The notes under the pieces are model-generated. The model searched no databases and was not told the origin of the DNA. It saw nothing but the letters and a program-made list of their open reading frames with translations. 64,000 nt of DNA from Carya illinoinensis (Eukaryota; Streptophyta; Magnoliopsida; Fagales; Juglandaceae), in NCBI RefSeq assembly GCF_018687715.1, contig NC_056752.1, positions 12,415,501 through 12,479,500 of the forward strand, read 5' to 3'. This document shows, piece after piece, positions 21,957 through 33,585 of the stretch. The stretch's first letter is position 1, and each line of letters begins with the position of its first letter. The position numbers and the translations under genes are program-made.

Positions 21957-22021
21957 AAAACGGCATCGTTTTGGGATGTTAGTTTGAAAAAAATATATAT
22001 ATAAATGAAACGGCGCCGTTT
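21957..22021 (+). repeat. Two CGG..CCG palindromes upstream of hAT gene
   Basis: AAAACGGCATCGTTTT (21957-21972) and the perfect 14-bp palindrome AAACGGCGCCGTTT (22008-22021) lie 50 bp apart, upstream of the transposase start. They may be protein-binding sites in the subterminal or promoter region. Confidence 0.7.
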
Positions 22022-22814
22022 TAACTTAGGGTTTAAACCCCTCCCCCCCTCCCACCTCTCCTCTCTTCTTCTCTCCTTAGAGTCTTCGACTTCCCTCTTC
22101 TTCTCAAACTCGCCCTGCCTCTCTTCCCTCTCCACTATAGTCAGCAGTCTCCCTTTCTAGCGACAGTGCAGCCCACTTTAGCGACTCAGCTGTGACTTCG
22201 TTGAGTTTGTACCCCTAAGCATGTTGCCATTCCTCTGCCTGTCCCTCAGCCATTGCCCAGAGAGCTCGTGTTAAAAAACCCCCCCACACCCATGATCACC
22301 GCCGCATGCCAATGATTTTCTTGAGGTGGGATTTTGATCCCACTTGTCACTTCACAATTCACATGCATCACTTGAGGCAATTTTTTTTTTTTTAATTTTT
22401 AGTGTTCAGTTTTGTCATTTTGATGTGTTTAATTTATCATCATATTAATTATCAATTTATGTTAATATGTTACATATTATTTTTTGTTTAAATTTTTTTT
22501 TTGTGTATGTGCAGGGATTGAAAAATTTTGGATTAAAAAATTGGACTGTGAACTTGAAGTGTGAACATTAATCTGAGACTCACTGTGAGTGTTCTTAGAC
22601 TTGTAAAGTTATTTTGTTGTAAAATTGTTTTGATTCTTGAAATAAATTGTGAGGTTGTGAGCAAACTAAAATCTAGATTAGAGTCTTAGACTTGTGATGT
22701 TTGTCATGTTGTAAACTAGCTGCTGTATAATAGACAAATTGTGTTGATGTTTGTTTTAATTTGTTGTGTTTCACTCTTTTTAATTAATTATGTATTTAAT
22801 TTTTTACATGTTAG

Positions 22815-25074
22815 ATGGATTCTTCATCAAGTCCAATTGATCTTGATTCGAATGAACAAATCATTAATTTGGAAGAGATCCAAACACCAAGACCCCCAAG
22901 TACTCCTAATAGTAGTAGTTGTCCACTTCCTAAGAAACGGAAAGAGAATGATCCGTCAATTGTTTGGAACCATTTTACAAAAGTTGAGGATTCTCCCGTA
23001 GATGATGCTAAGGCTAAGTGTAATTATTGTGGCAAGATGTATGCTTGCCACTCAAAGAGGAACGAAACTTCAACCATGCAAAATCATCTACCTTTATGTC
23101 CCAAAAATCCTCATAAACGCGAGTCTTCGGATAAATACCAAAAAACATTGGCAAGTGAGGCAACACCTGAGGAAGAGGTTGGAGAGAGTGATAGTAGTAT
23201 GGTAAGGAATCTTGTAACCCACAAATATAGTGAAGAGGCTGTGAGGTCCGCGATTGTGGAGATGGTAATCATTGATGAATTGCCATTTAGAATTGTTGAA
23301 GGACAAGGTTTTAAGAAGATGGTTAGGTTGCTTGAACCTCAATTTAAAGTACCATGTCGTGTAACGGTTGTAAGAGATTGTATGAAATTGTTTGCATCAG
23401 AAAAGACCAAGCTTAAAAAGTTGTTAAAAAATGAGGGAATAAGGATTTCATTAACTATTGATTCATGGACATCGATACAAAATCTTAATTATATGTGCTT
23501 AACTACACATTTCCTTGATAGTGATTGGAAATTACAAAAGAAAATCATTAATTTTTGTTTAATCCCTAATCATCGAGGGGATACTATTGGGAGATATGTT
23601 GAATCGTGTCTCCGTGATTGGGACATTAATAAGATATTTACTGTTACTGTTGATAATGCTAACTCAAATGATACTGCAATTTTATATTTGAGGCATTTTT
23701 TGACGGGAAATGTGTTGGGGGGAAAGTATATGCACATAAGATGTTGTGCTCATATCTTGAACCTTGTCGTGAATGAGAGTCTTAAGGAGTGTAATGATGC
23801 CATCACAATGGTTAGAAATGCGGTTAGATATGTGCGCTCCTCCCCTGCAATATTAGACAAGTTTAAGGAATGCGCAAAGAAAGAGAAAATTGATTGTGAA
23901 CAAAGGTTTTTCCTTGATGTGCAAACCTAATGGAATTCAACTTACATGATGTTGGAAGCTGCTGAGAAATTTGAGAATACTTTCAAGCGGATGGAGAGTG
24001 AAGACTGCAATTTTCTCTCTTACTTTAATGATGGACACATGGGGCCTCCTAGAGCTACGGAGTGGGAGACAGTACGGGTTTTTGTGAAATTTTTGAAAAT
24101 ATTTTATGATGTCATTTGTCAATTTTCTGGGTCTTTATATGTCATGGCAAATACCAATTTTTTGGAGATTTGTATGCTCCAAAAGGAGTTGGTTAGGTTG
24201 AGTGAGAGTGACAATACTTGTTTGAAGAACATGACCATAAGCATGAAAATGAAATATGATAAGTATTGGGGTTCATTGGATAGGATGAACTTGTTGTTAT
24301 TGATTGCAATTGTGCTTGATCCACATAGTAAGTTAGGGCTTCTTACTTTCTACCTGAAAAAAATTCATGACAAGACTCGGGCTGAAGAATTGGTGTCGAG
24401 TGTGAGACAATTATTAGTAGATTTGTATGCGGAGTATAATGTTACGTTTGGTTCTACTTCGATGAGTCAAGAACATGTGCCCCCTCCTACATCTACACCC
24501 ACAAAAGATGGTGAAGACAATTATGAGTCACGATTGTTTTCTGAGTGGTTGCTAGTATCTTCTACCTCTGAATCTACAGTTTCCAAAACAGAGGTAGACC
24601 GGTATTTATCAGATAGTTGTCAGGCACCCACCCCATCTTTTGACTTATTAAACTGGTGAAGAATTAATGAGCATAACTATCCTATCATTGCGAGAATTGC
24701 ACGAGACTTGTTGGTCATGCCTGTTTCTACAGTTACATCAGAGTCAGCATTTAGTACGGGAGTTCGTGTACTTGATCCTTTTCGGAGTTCGTTAGCTCCG
24801 AAAATTGTTGAGGCACATATTTGTACTCAGAATTGGTTGCGACATCCGTCAACACCAATTGATATTCGAGAGTCTATGGATAATGTGGAGAGCTTTGTGG
24901 TAGAATCTGGTAATTTTTTTTTATTCAATTTCCATATCCATTTAATTTTATAAATTAATTTAATTTCTTTTTCATTATTCAAATTTATTAATATTTGATA
25001 TTTTATTCTTATTAATGTTTCTAACTTTCTATATAGAGTTAGGAGCATTGGACGTCACAACTATTGAAGATTGA
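22815..25074 (+). pseudogene. hAT transposase (ZBED/RICESLEEPER-like), two stops
   Basis: The start ATG at 22815 directly follows a TTACATGTTAG acceptor, so a 5' UTR intron (about 22585-22814) is likely. The BED zinc finger (CNYCGKMYACHSKRN...HLPLC) occupies about residues 70-100. The DDE-like core shows Asp in LTIDSWTS, Asp in VTVDNANSND and the CxxH motif RCCAHILNLVV. The C-terminal dimerisation domain has SESAFSTGVRVLDPFRSSL and HICTQNWL. Two in-frame stops break it: TAA at 23928 before WNSTY, and TGA at 24657 where a second Trp of NWW is expected. Exon 1 ends at 24909 with a GT donor, and a short second exon (25037-25074) restores the last 12 codons and stop. With the stops read through it would be 710 codons. 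Encodes DNA transposition; not functional as it stands. Confidence 0.93.
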
Positions 25075-25810
25075 AGACTTCTTGGGAATCTATTTGGAAT
25101 CTTGGATGATGAAAATTTAGCACAATTTTATTCAAGAACAATTGTTGCCTACTTAAGAAAATTTGATTTTATTTGTAATGTGTATTAAACATCTAGTGGA
25201 GTTTTTTATTTATTTATTTTTAGTTATCTAGTAATTAGTATATAAGTAGTTTCCATTGGTTTTAATTTTCTGTTAGTAACTGTGGAACGCTGCAGAAACT
25301 TGATTAATTAGTGTGTTATTTAACTCCTTTTTATGAATTGGAACAATTATCGTGAAAAATTTATCAACATGAAATTCCTATCTAGTAGTTTGTGTGTAAA
25401 AATGATGGATTTGCTCATGATCTGTTTGGTTGCTGACATGGAATTTGTGCTTATGCTTTGTTTGGTTTATGCCAAACTGTTTTGTTTGGTTGCTGACATG
25501 AAATTCTGCAATTCCCATTAGTAGCCAGCACCAAACAGAACTGCTTGTGGGGTAATTTATGCATATGTGGAATGTTTGAATATGGAATTGAAGCAAGCCT
25601 AGTTAAGGGAACCATTGAAGGCTTGTAGTTGTAATTGTGTTCCTTTTATGGTACTAACTTGAAGAAAAAATTAGTAGCTAATAATGCACTAACTTGTGTT
25701 CTCGAGAGTTAAGGCTATGAACTGTGTTCCATGCATATGTTAATGTGTGTTGAGTTCCTTCTAAATTACATACCTTTCTATGATGGTTACATACCTTTCT
25801 CTCAGTATTT
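25075..25810. other. Spacer after hAT coding region
   Basis: AT-rich. May contain the missing hAT 3' end. The word TTGTTTGGTTGCTGACATG occurs at about 25420 and again at about 25481. Confidence 0.4.
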
Positions 25811-25837
25811 CCCCCCCCCCCCCCCCCCCCCCCCCCC
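25811..25837 (+). repeat. C27 homopolymer
   Basis: Twenty-seven consecutive C bases, unusual in an AT-rich plant spacer. Confidence 0.95.
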
Positions 25838-26781
25838 TCTCTTCTTTGAGTTGTTGAGTTCATATTTTAGATCTATGTTTGAGCCAATATTTTTTACCGA
25901 AACAGCTAGATTTGGGTGGTTGTTCTCTGTTTGCCAAACCAGATTAGCAGTTAACCAAATATTCTTCTTAAGGAGCTTTCCTTCAATTTTTGTTCTATTT
26001 CAAATGAGGGACATAAATGTCTTCTCCTAAATCCGGTAGTTATTGGGCACTGTTTGTTGCTTATAAATAGTGTTTTTTTTTTTTTTTTTTTTTTAAGATT
26101 GTGTGTTACTCTCAGGTGTTGCGCCTATTGTCCTTTTTAACGATGTGAATAAGGCGACTAGCTGTCATTTTGGTCCTCCATTGAGTTTTCTTGTCCAGAA
26201 TATGCAAAATATCCATATATAGCTTATAATCATATGGTTGAATTGAGAATTATCCTAAGGCGCTTTTGCCTTAATGTGGATGTTTGCTGAACTTGACCAG
26301 ATTCTTTCAAACATGAGCCAAACATAGTCCTTGTTGTTCTGTCTGGCCCGAAATTGCCCTTTTGAGTCGAACTATTATGTTATGAGCCTAATATTTGAGA
26401 GCCAACCTCGAAGTAGAATTTTAACATTCTTGGGAAATGCCCATTTTGTTGTTTTCATTATTGATAGAATGAATGAAATGACCTCGATGGGTTGGTGCCT
26501 AATAAATTAATAGATTACAAAACAAAAGGTAAGAAATCTACATGAAATGGATGGATGTTTTGTGATATTGAATTTTACTTTTAGTGTAATGACATCATTG
26601 TATTAATTGATTAAAAGTAAATAATAAAATAATTACAAAGAGTTATATAAATATTATGACTCTGAACAAATTAACCCCCTAATCACTTCTAACCAATTAT
26701 AAAGAGTAACAAACAATGTTTATTTAGAGAGATATGTGGTGAAATCGTTCTGATAAGTTGCTATCCTAAAGTATGTACATA
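25838..26781. other. Non-coding spacer
   Basis: No gene seen. A T-run of about 26 bases is centred at 26080. Confidence 0.5.
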
Positions 26782-26956
26782 GAGAAATGATATTTGCAGT
26801 CGTGGGTGTGCAAGCGGCGTGCAGTCACTTTGAAAAAAGTGAATTAATATGGGACTCACATGAAAAAAAAAATTATTTTTATAACTTATTTTTATTCATT
26901 CCGTACAACCGTTTGCATCCCGCTTGTATTTGCCAACTGCATCTAGCAGTTCTGAT
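26782..26956 (+). mobile_element. MITE with long imperfect inverted repeats
   Basis: The left arm AGAAATGATATTTGCAGTCG continues into a CAAGCGGCGTGCAG stretch, and the right arm, reverse-complemented, begins AGAACTGCTAGATGCAGTTG with matching ACAAGCGGGATGCA. The centre is AT-rich. I recall this as an abundant MITE family in Fagales; that is from memory. Confidence 0.6.
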
Positions 26957-27614
26957 GTACGTAATGGTTTTAAACGTATGATCATTGTGAAAAATTCATT
27001 GAAAAATAGACCAAAAAAAAAAACCAAAGAAATAAAATTTATGGAGTCATCTCAAACCACAAATGATATAATACACATGCCTTACATAATCCCTTTTGAA
27101 GAAAAACAAATTTAAATGTTGATTATGATCATATACTCACTTTAAAATGCATCCATTCTTTTCATCTTTTAGAAAAGAGAGAAGAAAATAGTAACGCCAA
27201 TATTTTCTGGCATTTCAGCTACTATAATTTTTAATTGATCAGTTCCTTTGACCTTACATTAACTTTAATTTTAGAAACTGTTGTATGATATAGATATTAT
27301 AGATAACCATAACTCCTATACCTTTTGATTGACATATTGTTTTAGTTTGTTTTTATCTTGTAGTTGGCAACATATTTTCCACTACATTAAAGAAGTACTT
27401 CGACAATGGATAGTGATAATCGCTCAACGGATAATTCATAAATGGATGACAACAGCAATGGAGAAGAGGTAAACTCTTGAGTTAGGGTTGAATTCTAGTA
27501 GTTTTGACTTCAAGCACGAGGTATATTCGATTGTTGTGCTTATTCAATTTGTGTGTGACAAAATGAGCATTAATCTTAGAATACCCTAACACAATATTGG
27601 TTTACATGACCATC
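26957..27614. other. Spacer, possible Harbinger 5' part
   Basis: Mostly AT-rich. At 27406 an ATG opens a short acidic frame (MDSDNRSTDNS then a stop) that may be the remains of the transposon's first exon. Confidence 0.3.
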
Positions 27615-28914
27615 AATATATTTACAAAATTCTAAATGATAACCCAACAAATTGTAAAGACTTATTTCAATTCGAGGTGGGCACATTTTGGGCATTATGC
27701 TCGACCTTGCGTGGAGAAGGATTTTTGTTGGGTTCAAGACGTGAGGTTGGTGTAAAGGAAGTAGTAGCCAAGTTTTGTATTTTGGTGAGACATGCATAAG
27801 GGCAACTCATTGTCAGGGACAAGTTTCAGCATAGCAGTGAAACCATTAATTGCCATTTGCGAACAATCATAAAAGGGCTATGTGAGCTTGTGAGGTATAT
27901 TATTAGGCCAACACATACAGGGGAATCCCATCTCTATGTTGCGGGCAACCCTTAGAATATGTCATGGTTTGAGGTAAGCAACACGTTTTTGTTATCCACA
28001 TTTTTATGTTATTGATTTGTATATGCATGAGACAAAGAATAAAAAAAAAGACGTGGCATTTGATTGAATTTTTTTGTGGTGTTACAGGGATGCATTGGGG
28101 CGATAGACGAAACGATGATCGATGCGATCGTACCAACTGAGGTACATGAGGCATATAAAAACAGGAAGGGATGAGTTACATAAAATGTATTATGTGTATG
28201 TGACTTCGACATGAAGTTCACATTAATGTACACAGGGTGAGACGATAATGGTCATGATGCCTGTGTCTTAATTAATGCGATAACTCAGTCAAACATCAAT
28301 TTTCCAATGCCGCCTCCTGGTGAACTTCCAACCGAAATAATATTTTTTATTTATTTTACATTCAAGATTTTTTTAAATGGATTGAATAATGTTTATTATA
28401 TTTTCAACTTTACACTATGGCTCGCTAACAAATGTGTACAAGTCGCTATTACCTTGTGGATTTGGCATTTCCACTTTCTCTTGGATATATGCCACCATAC
28501 CCAAGAGAAAGGTATCATAGAAGCGATTGGCATAATTAGCGCAGATTCAATGGGTATCGAGATTATTTTAATTTTCGACATTTCTCATTGTTGAATGTTA
28601 TTGAGCACACACTTGGTGTGATGAAAGAATGCTTCATAACTCCAAGTTTAATGCCTACTTACTCGGTTAGAAGGCAAGGGAGGATCATAAATGCCTGTTG
28701 TACGTTACATAATTTCATTAGAATTACAATGCCTCATGACTGGTTGTTCGCAGACGCACATCGAATGCGGATATGCCTTAACTATTCAACTGGGGTGGAT
28801 GAAGCGGCATCATCATCTCACCAAGCAAACATGACAAGTGCATTAGCCCAAACAATAGGTGCAATTATGGATAATATTACACTATCGATGTGGATAGCTA
28901 TGGGTGACAATTGA
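27615..28914 (+). pseudogene. PIF/Harbinger transposase (HARBI1-like), degraded
   Basis: The first block (about 27628-27973) reads TLRGEGFLLGSRREVGVKE and, after changes, RDKFQHSSETINCHLR, the helix-turn-helix part of plant HARBI1-like nucleases. A GTAAGC donor at 27974 and a TGTTACAG acceptor ending at 28087 join it in frame to GCIGAIDETMI, which holds the first catalytic Asp. CDFDMKFT (second Asp) follows, with three in-frame stops around it (TGA, TAA, TGA). A later block has YYLVDLAFPLSLGYMPPYP, and the last frame (28588-28914) has NVIEHTLGVMKECF with the catalytic Glu and ends with its own stop. A further intron probably lies between about 28320 and 28440. The DDE triad is still visible but the reading frame is lost. 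Confidence 0.85.
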
Positions 28915-29425
28915 ATATTAGTTATTAAAAAATTTATGTAATGGTGTAATTTGTATTGGAGGTAGATAATTTTGTGAGTGGAATATGTACTTCGATACAT
29001 TATACACTTGGTATTTGATATTTTTGTGACTATTGTTCAATTATGCAATTTGGGGGTTTATTAGGAATTTCGAAACTAATTCATTTGAAAAAAAAAAATC
29101 TACAACACTTTAATACATATAATTAATTATTACAATAATTAAAATTATTCTAATTTATGATTAAAATAAAAAATTTCAAATTTCCTATATCTTAGAAAAA
29201 TAAATAGTTTATAATTAGACTATATTTTAAAAGAGAATTATTTTTTCGGATTATACATTAATTTCGGCCATTTTGGTGTATAAACAGAATATTTATACAT
29301 TATTTTTCAATTACTCATCAATATTACTTTTTTATTAATATATTCATTATCATATAATCAATAATTATTAAATCATCTCCAATCATTAGTGGTACCCACC
29401 ACTTTATCAAATCCCAAAAAGTTAA
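28915..29425. other. AT-rich spacer
   Basis: No coding potential. It may include the 3' end of the Harbinger element, but I could not find terminal repeats. Confidence 0.4.
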
Positions 29426-29560
29426 AAATATCTCATCTCATTTCATTATCCAAACATACATTTGTTTTTACAAACTATCTTATCTTATCTTAACTCATCT
29501 TATCTCATTACTATTAAACATTTCATCATCTCATCTAAATTGTATATCCAAACGATACCT
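29426..29560 (-). mobile_element. MITE family A, partial copy
   Basis: ATCTCATCTCATTTCATTATCCAAAC-type ends joined to a second TATCCAAACGA end. This is the end motif of the family also seen at 38985-40143, 43549, 47156, 53352 and 62802; the middle of the element is missing. Confidence 0.5.
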
Positions 29561-29786
29561 AAATAACGAGCCACGACATATATTTAGGTATTTTTTTTCT
29601 TTCTAAGAAATAACAAATTTAATAGAAAAGAATTTTTTCCATCACACTTGTTCAAGTTGTATTAATGAAAAGGAACTAGTACAAGGAAATGGGATGAATC
29701 ATGAAACCCCGTTACAACAACAATAGAAAATAAATTAATATGCTTTAATTGTCCAAATCAAGGATTTTCAATTACAAATCATAATA

Positions 29787-29921
29787 CACTAGACTCTCAT
29801 ATTACTATGTAAGATGTGACACACTTATCACTATCAGTTGATAAAGAATTATCCAATTAGAGATCATCCAATACTGATAAATGTATCACATCTTACATAG
29901 TCGAAAAGTGAGATGATAGTG
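29787..29921 (+). mobile_element. Hairpin MITE (135 bp)
   Basis: The left arm TACTATGTAAGATGTGACAC and the right arm GTATCACATCTTACATAGT are near-perfect inverted repeats. Pairing extends outwards with gaps (CACTAGACTCTCAT against ATGATAGTG). The middle is about 35 bp. Confidence 0.8.
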
Positions 29922-30329
29922 GGTTTATAAAATTTTCCTATCCTATGGTACTAGGGGAGGGTGGAGGCAAAAATGGTAAAAGGGTAAAGGGAGGACAACT
30001 ACTTTACTAAACTCGTGTAAGCTGGAACCTTTTAAGGAGGTGGGATAGTAAGAACAAAGTGTAAAGAGGAGGTGCCATGAAAGAAGAGCCATGAGAGAGA
30101 TTTAAACCAATGATAAAATAAAAAATACATCAAGGGAACTACGAGAAAGGGACGAGGAGAGACATCTAACCATTTCCAGAGTAATCTGAGCTGTTTGGGT
30201 GGGACTTTCAAAGGGTTGCAAAGGGGGAAGAGCGAGAGTCGGGCTAGAGAATAAAAGAAAGATCGATTTCTTTTTTCTCTTAACCATAATTGGTTCAAGC
30301 AAGCACTAAACCTACTTGGGTTATAGCCA
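29922..30329. other. Spacer with purine-rich stretch
   Basis: GA-rich part near 29940-30270 gives low-complexity minus-strand frames. No supported gene. Confidence 0.4.
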
Positions 30330-30339
30330 AAGTGGTACA

Positions 30340-30848
30340 AAATCTAGTTCAACTAATACCAGAGTTTGTATATTCATATAGCAAAACAGTTCAACAATCG
30401 CCAAGGCCATAGACCTATAATCTGTTTCAGTGCTAGAACAAGATACAATCACTTGTTTATTGAAATTTCAAGAGATCAATGAGGAACCTAAGTACACGGC
30501 AAAACCCATGGTGGATCTCCTATCATCAATAGACCCTACCCAATATATATGAGTCATCATGGTGTGCAATAAGCTGCAGTGAGCTTGGTGTTTACTAAAG
30601 TCCATAGTGAGGAGTTGCTTTCAAGTATCTTAATACCCTTTCGAGTGTTGTGAAACGTTTAGTTGTCGGGAAATGCATAAATTAATAGAGCTGATTCATG
30701 GGAAAGGATATGTTGGGTTTGGTAATGGTACAATATTGGAGGGATCCTTCTATTTAGTACCATCAAAGAGGGGCTCTCCAGAGTATTTTGACAATTTTGA
30801 ACCCAAGGCTAGTGGATTGAAGTAAAGTTTTGCTCCTAACATCTCAGC
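30340..30848 (-). pseudogene. Copia A: RT end and RNase H
   Basis: Minus-strand translation gives DDRRSTMGFAVYLGSSLISW and SRSSTEAEYR-like SCSSTETDYRSMA, the copia RNase H signatures, preceded by KLSKYSGEPLFDGTK. Stops and a frame change lie between the pieces. Confidence 0.8.
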
Positions 30849-31739
30849 TAGGGGTGAGCATCAACCCCAATCGCAATCAGAATCCTTTAAATCCGACTCC
30901 GACTCCAACTTTGTTGGAGCTCGAATCTGAGCTACATATTTAGCCTATTTTTAAACAAGTTTTTTTTTTTTTTTTTTTGGTGGAATTTTTATAATTGTTA
31001 GTATTGATTAATAGATACTTATTCACTAATGTCTAATTATATTTTATTACACTATAGTATTACAATTGTGTTATTAACTTATTATACTAGACTTATTTTT
31101 ATACTAATATCCAACTTATTTTCTACTAGACTTATACTATAGTATCTAATTACGTGTTATCATACTATAATATTATATATAATATTTATAGTGTCTAATT
31201 ATATATTATTATACTACTGTATTATGTGTTATTAACTTATTCTTTTAGACTTATTTCTATACTAGTGTCTAACTTATTTATAACTTATTTGTATACTAGA
31301 CTTATTTCTATACTAGTATCTAATTTATTTATATACCAAACTTATACTATAGTGTCTAATTATATATTAGTACTACATATTATATTAGTACCTAACTTAT
31401 TTCTATACTTAATTATGTATGGTAGTAATATTATGAGTTTACATATAATAAACTATTATTAGTCTATTTATATTATAGTATAAGTATATTATTTTATAAT
31501 AATTAGCTCATACTAGTAAATTATTGAAAATTATAAAAGTTCTAGTTGTATAACTCTATAACTATACTAGTATATATGATCTATATATAGATAAATACAT
31601 ATTTTTAAAACATATGTATAATATCGGAGTTAGAGTCAAATCAGATTGGATTGGACTAAAAACACACAAAAAAATCCAACTTCGACTTCGTTTTGTTGAA
31701 GTTGGTGTGGAGTCAAGTTTGGATTTTTTCTTAGCCCTA
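30849..31739. mobile_element. Non-autonomous hAT with 8-bp target duplication
   Basis: Starts TAGGGGTGAGCA and ends in the near-complement CTTAGCCCTA. The flanks are ATCTCAGC (30841-30848) and ATCTTAGC (31740-31747), an 8-bp target duplication with one difference. The 891-bp interior is AT-rich with repeated CTTATTTCTATACTAG-type words and no ORF. Confidence 0.85.
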
Positions 31740-31747
31740 ATCTTAGC

Positions 31748-32425
31748 TCGATGAAGTAGATTAGTTATATATTTTGACAAATTCAAATGAGGCATATGGA
31801 GCCTATGAACACCCAAGAAGTAGTCTCAACTTTAGTTGAATAATGAGAGCATGAATATAGGAATCGTTGGAGCATGTGATGATGAGATCATCCACATAAA
31901 TCAATACAAGTTTCGTCAAACCCAAGATTGAGGAGTGCTTGGGACAGTCATGTGAACCAAGCTAGAGGAGATTGCTTAAGACCATGGATGGCCTTTCTAA
32001 GTCGACATACATGATGGGAATATGAGTGATCAATGAACCCAACAAGTTGTTCCAAAAATACTTCCTCATTCAAGTGGCCATGCAAAAATATATTTGAAAC
32101 ATCCAATTGACGAAGTGTCTAGTTGTAAGATATTGCCAAATCAAGAACCATTTGAATGGTTGTTAGCTTCACCACAGGACTAAAAGTTTCAATAAAATTA
32201 ATGTTGGTTTGCTGCACAAACTCCTTTGCCACCAAGCGAGTCTTATATTTATCCACGATACCTTCGACTTTAGGTTTTAACTTGTAAATTCACTTACAAT
32301 GAATGACATTGTGTGGGGGTTGGGGGCAAAGTCCCAATGTTTGGGTGTGAGGCTTAAAATTCAGTTGCCAAGTCAAGAGTCTAATTTGCAAATTTTGTAG
32401 GTTGAGCGATGGTGTGGAGGGAAAC
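31748..32425 (-). pseudogene. Copia A: reverse transcriptase
   Basis: Minus-strand translation shows DKYKTRLVAKEFVQQTNINF, ETFSPVVKLTTIQMVLDLA, LRQLDVSNIFLHGHL, HVCRLRKAIHGLKQSPLAWF and LIYVDDLIIT. The YVDD catalytic box is intact, but a stop (about 32130) and other changes interrupt the frame. Confidence 0.88.
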
Positions 32426-33240
32426 TGTAACGTCCGTCCTTGTGGTGGGTCCTTTAGAAAATGATGAAGAAAATAGATAGAAATTTTGGTTTCTTTTGAA
32501 ATTTCTTTTCCTTTTGTGCCAGGATTCAAAAGACTCTATATTTATAAATAAAACTTATTTATTAATTTGAAAATGTTACAGTGGAAAATATTAAATTTTT
32601 ATAATTAAAATCTCTCTTACAAAATAGCATGCCTAGGCTTTCGTGCTCTTCCCCTTGGACTGTGTCTGTCCTGAAGCGTCATACTCATCTTGTCCCTGGG
32701 AGAGCACATATAAAAACTGAAATGAATCGATGACTCGTAAGTATTACTTCATACAGTTAAAATATAATAACATAGTTTTTCAGTCATGCATTCATGACTC
32801 TATACATATCAAACATAGACATTCAATTTGTTTTAAAACATTGCGAGGTAGGGTTTTTTTTAGTAAAAAAATTTCTCACGTCTCGCTACCTTCATTTCTT
32901 AAAACGTTTGTTCATGCATGCATCTTTTTTTACATACATGCATTCTTTTTTATCCTTTTCATTGGTCGTTGCACACTGTTAGGCCATGTGTGCTGGGGTT
33001 AGCGATCTTTTGGACCTAATTCCACTCGTGACCACGGGTTGGGAATCCATTTCCGTTAGGGTGCAGCATTGGGTGCACTATCAGTACTACTTACCCGGCA
33101 TTGCAATCTGTCCAGTCCAGTCCTTTGGTACCCTTTTTCATTCATATGGCCGTTACATATTTTCATACATTAAATATTCAATCCTTTCATTCATTTCAAT
33201 CATTTCAGTCCTTTATAGTCCTTTCTTTCAGTTCATTCGT

Positions 33241-33585
33241 AAAAGTCATTTAAAAAGCATGGGCTTAAACATCATCTTTCATAGCATCATTTAAAACATT
33301 AGTTCATGTATCCTTTAAAGCATCATCTTTCATAGGGACATTTTAAAATGCTTTCTTCACGTCGTTTAAAGCATAGCTTAAGGCATGAGGCCTGAGCTTC
33401 GCATTTCATTATAATTCATATAAAAGTCATTTAAAAAGCATGGGCTTAAACGTCATCTTTCATGACATCATTTAAAACATCAGTTCATGCATCCTTTAAA
33501 GTATCATCTTTCATAAGAACATTTTAAAACACTTTCTTCGTGTCGTTTAAATCATAGGGCTGAGGCCTCACATTTCATTTCGTGA
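33241..33585. repeat. 181-bp tandem duplication within the giant LTR
   Basis: AAAAGTCATTTAAAAAGCAT begins at 33241 and again at 33422, and the following 160 bases match with scattered changes. Confidence 0.9.

Larger units (their letters stand above)
21824..25074 (+). mobile_element. hAT transposon with BED-finger transposase
   Basis: The coding part is clearly hAT. A possible 5' end is CAGTGTAGAACCGG at 21824, followed by clustered ACCGG/CGGTC subterminal words up to about 21925. No matching 3' terminus with an 8-bp target duplication could be found, so the right limit given is the end of the coding region and the element may extend further or be truncated. Confidence 0.7.
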
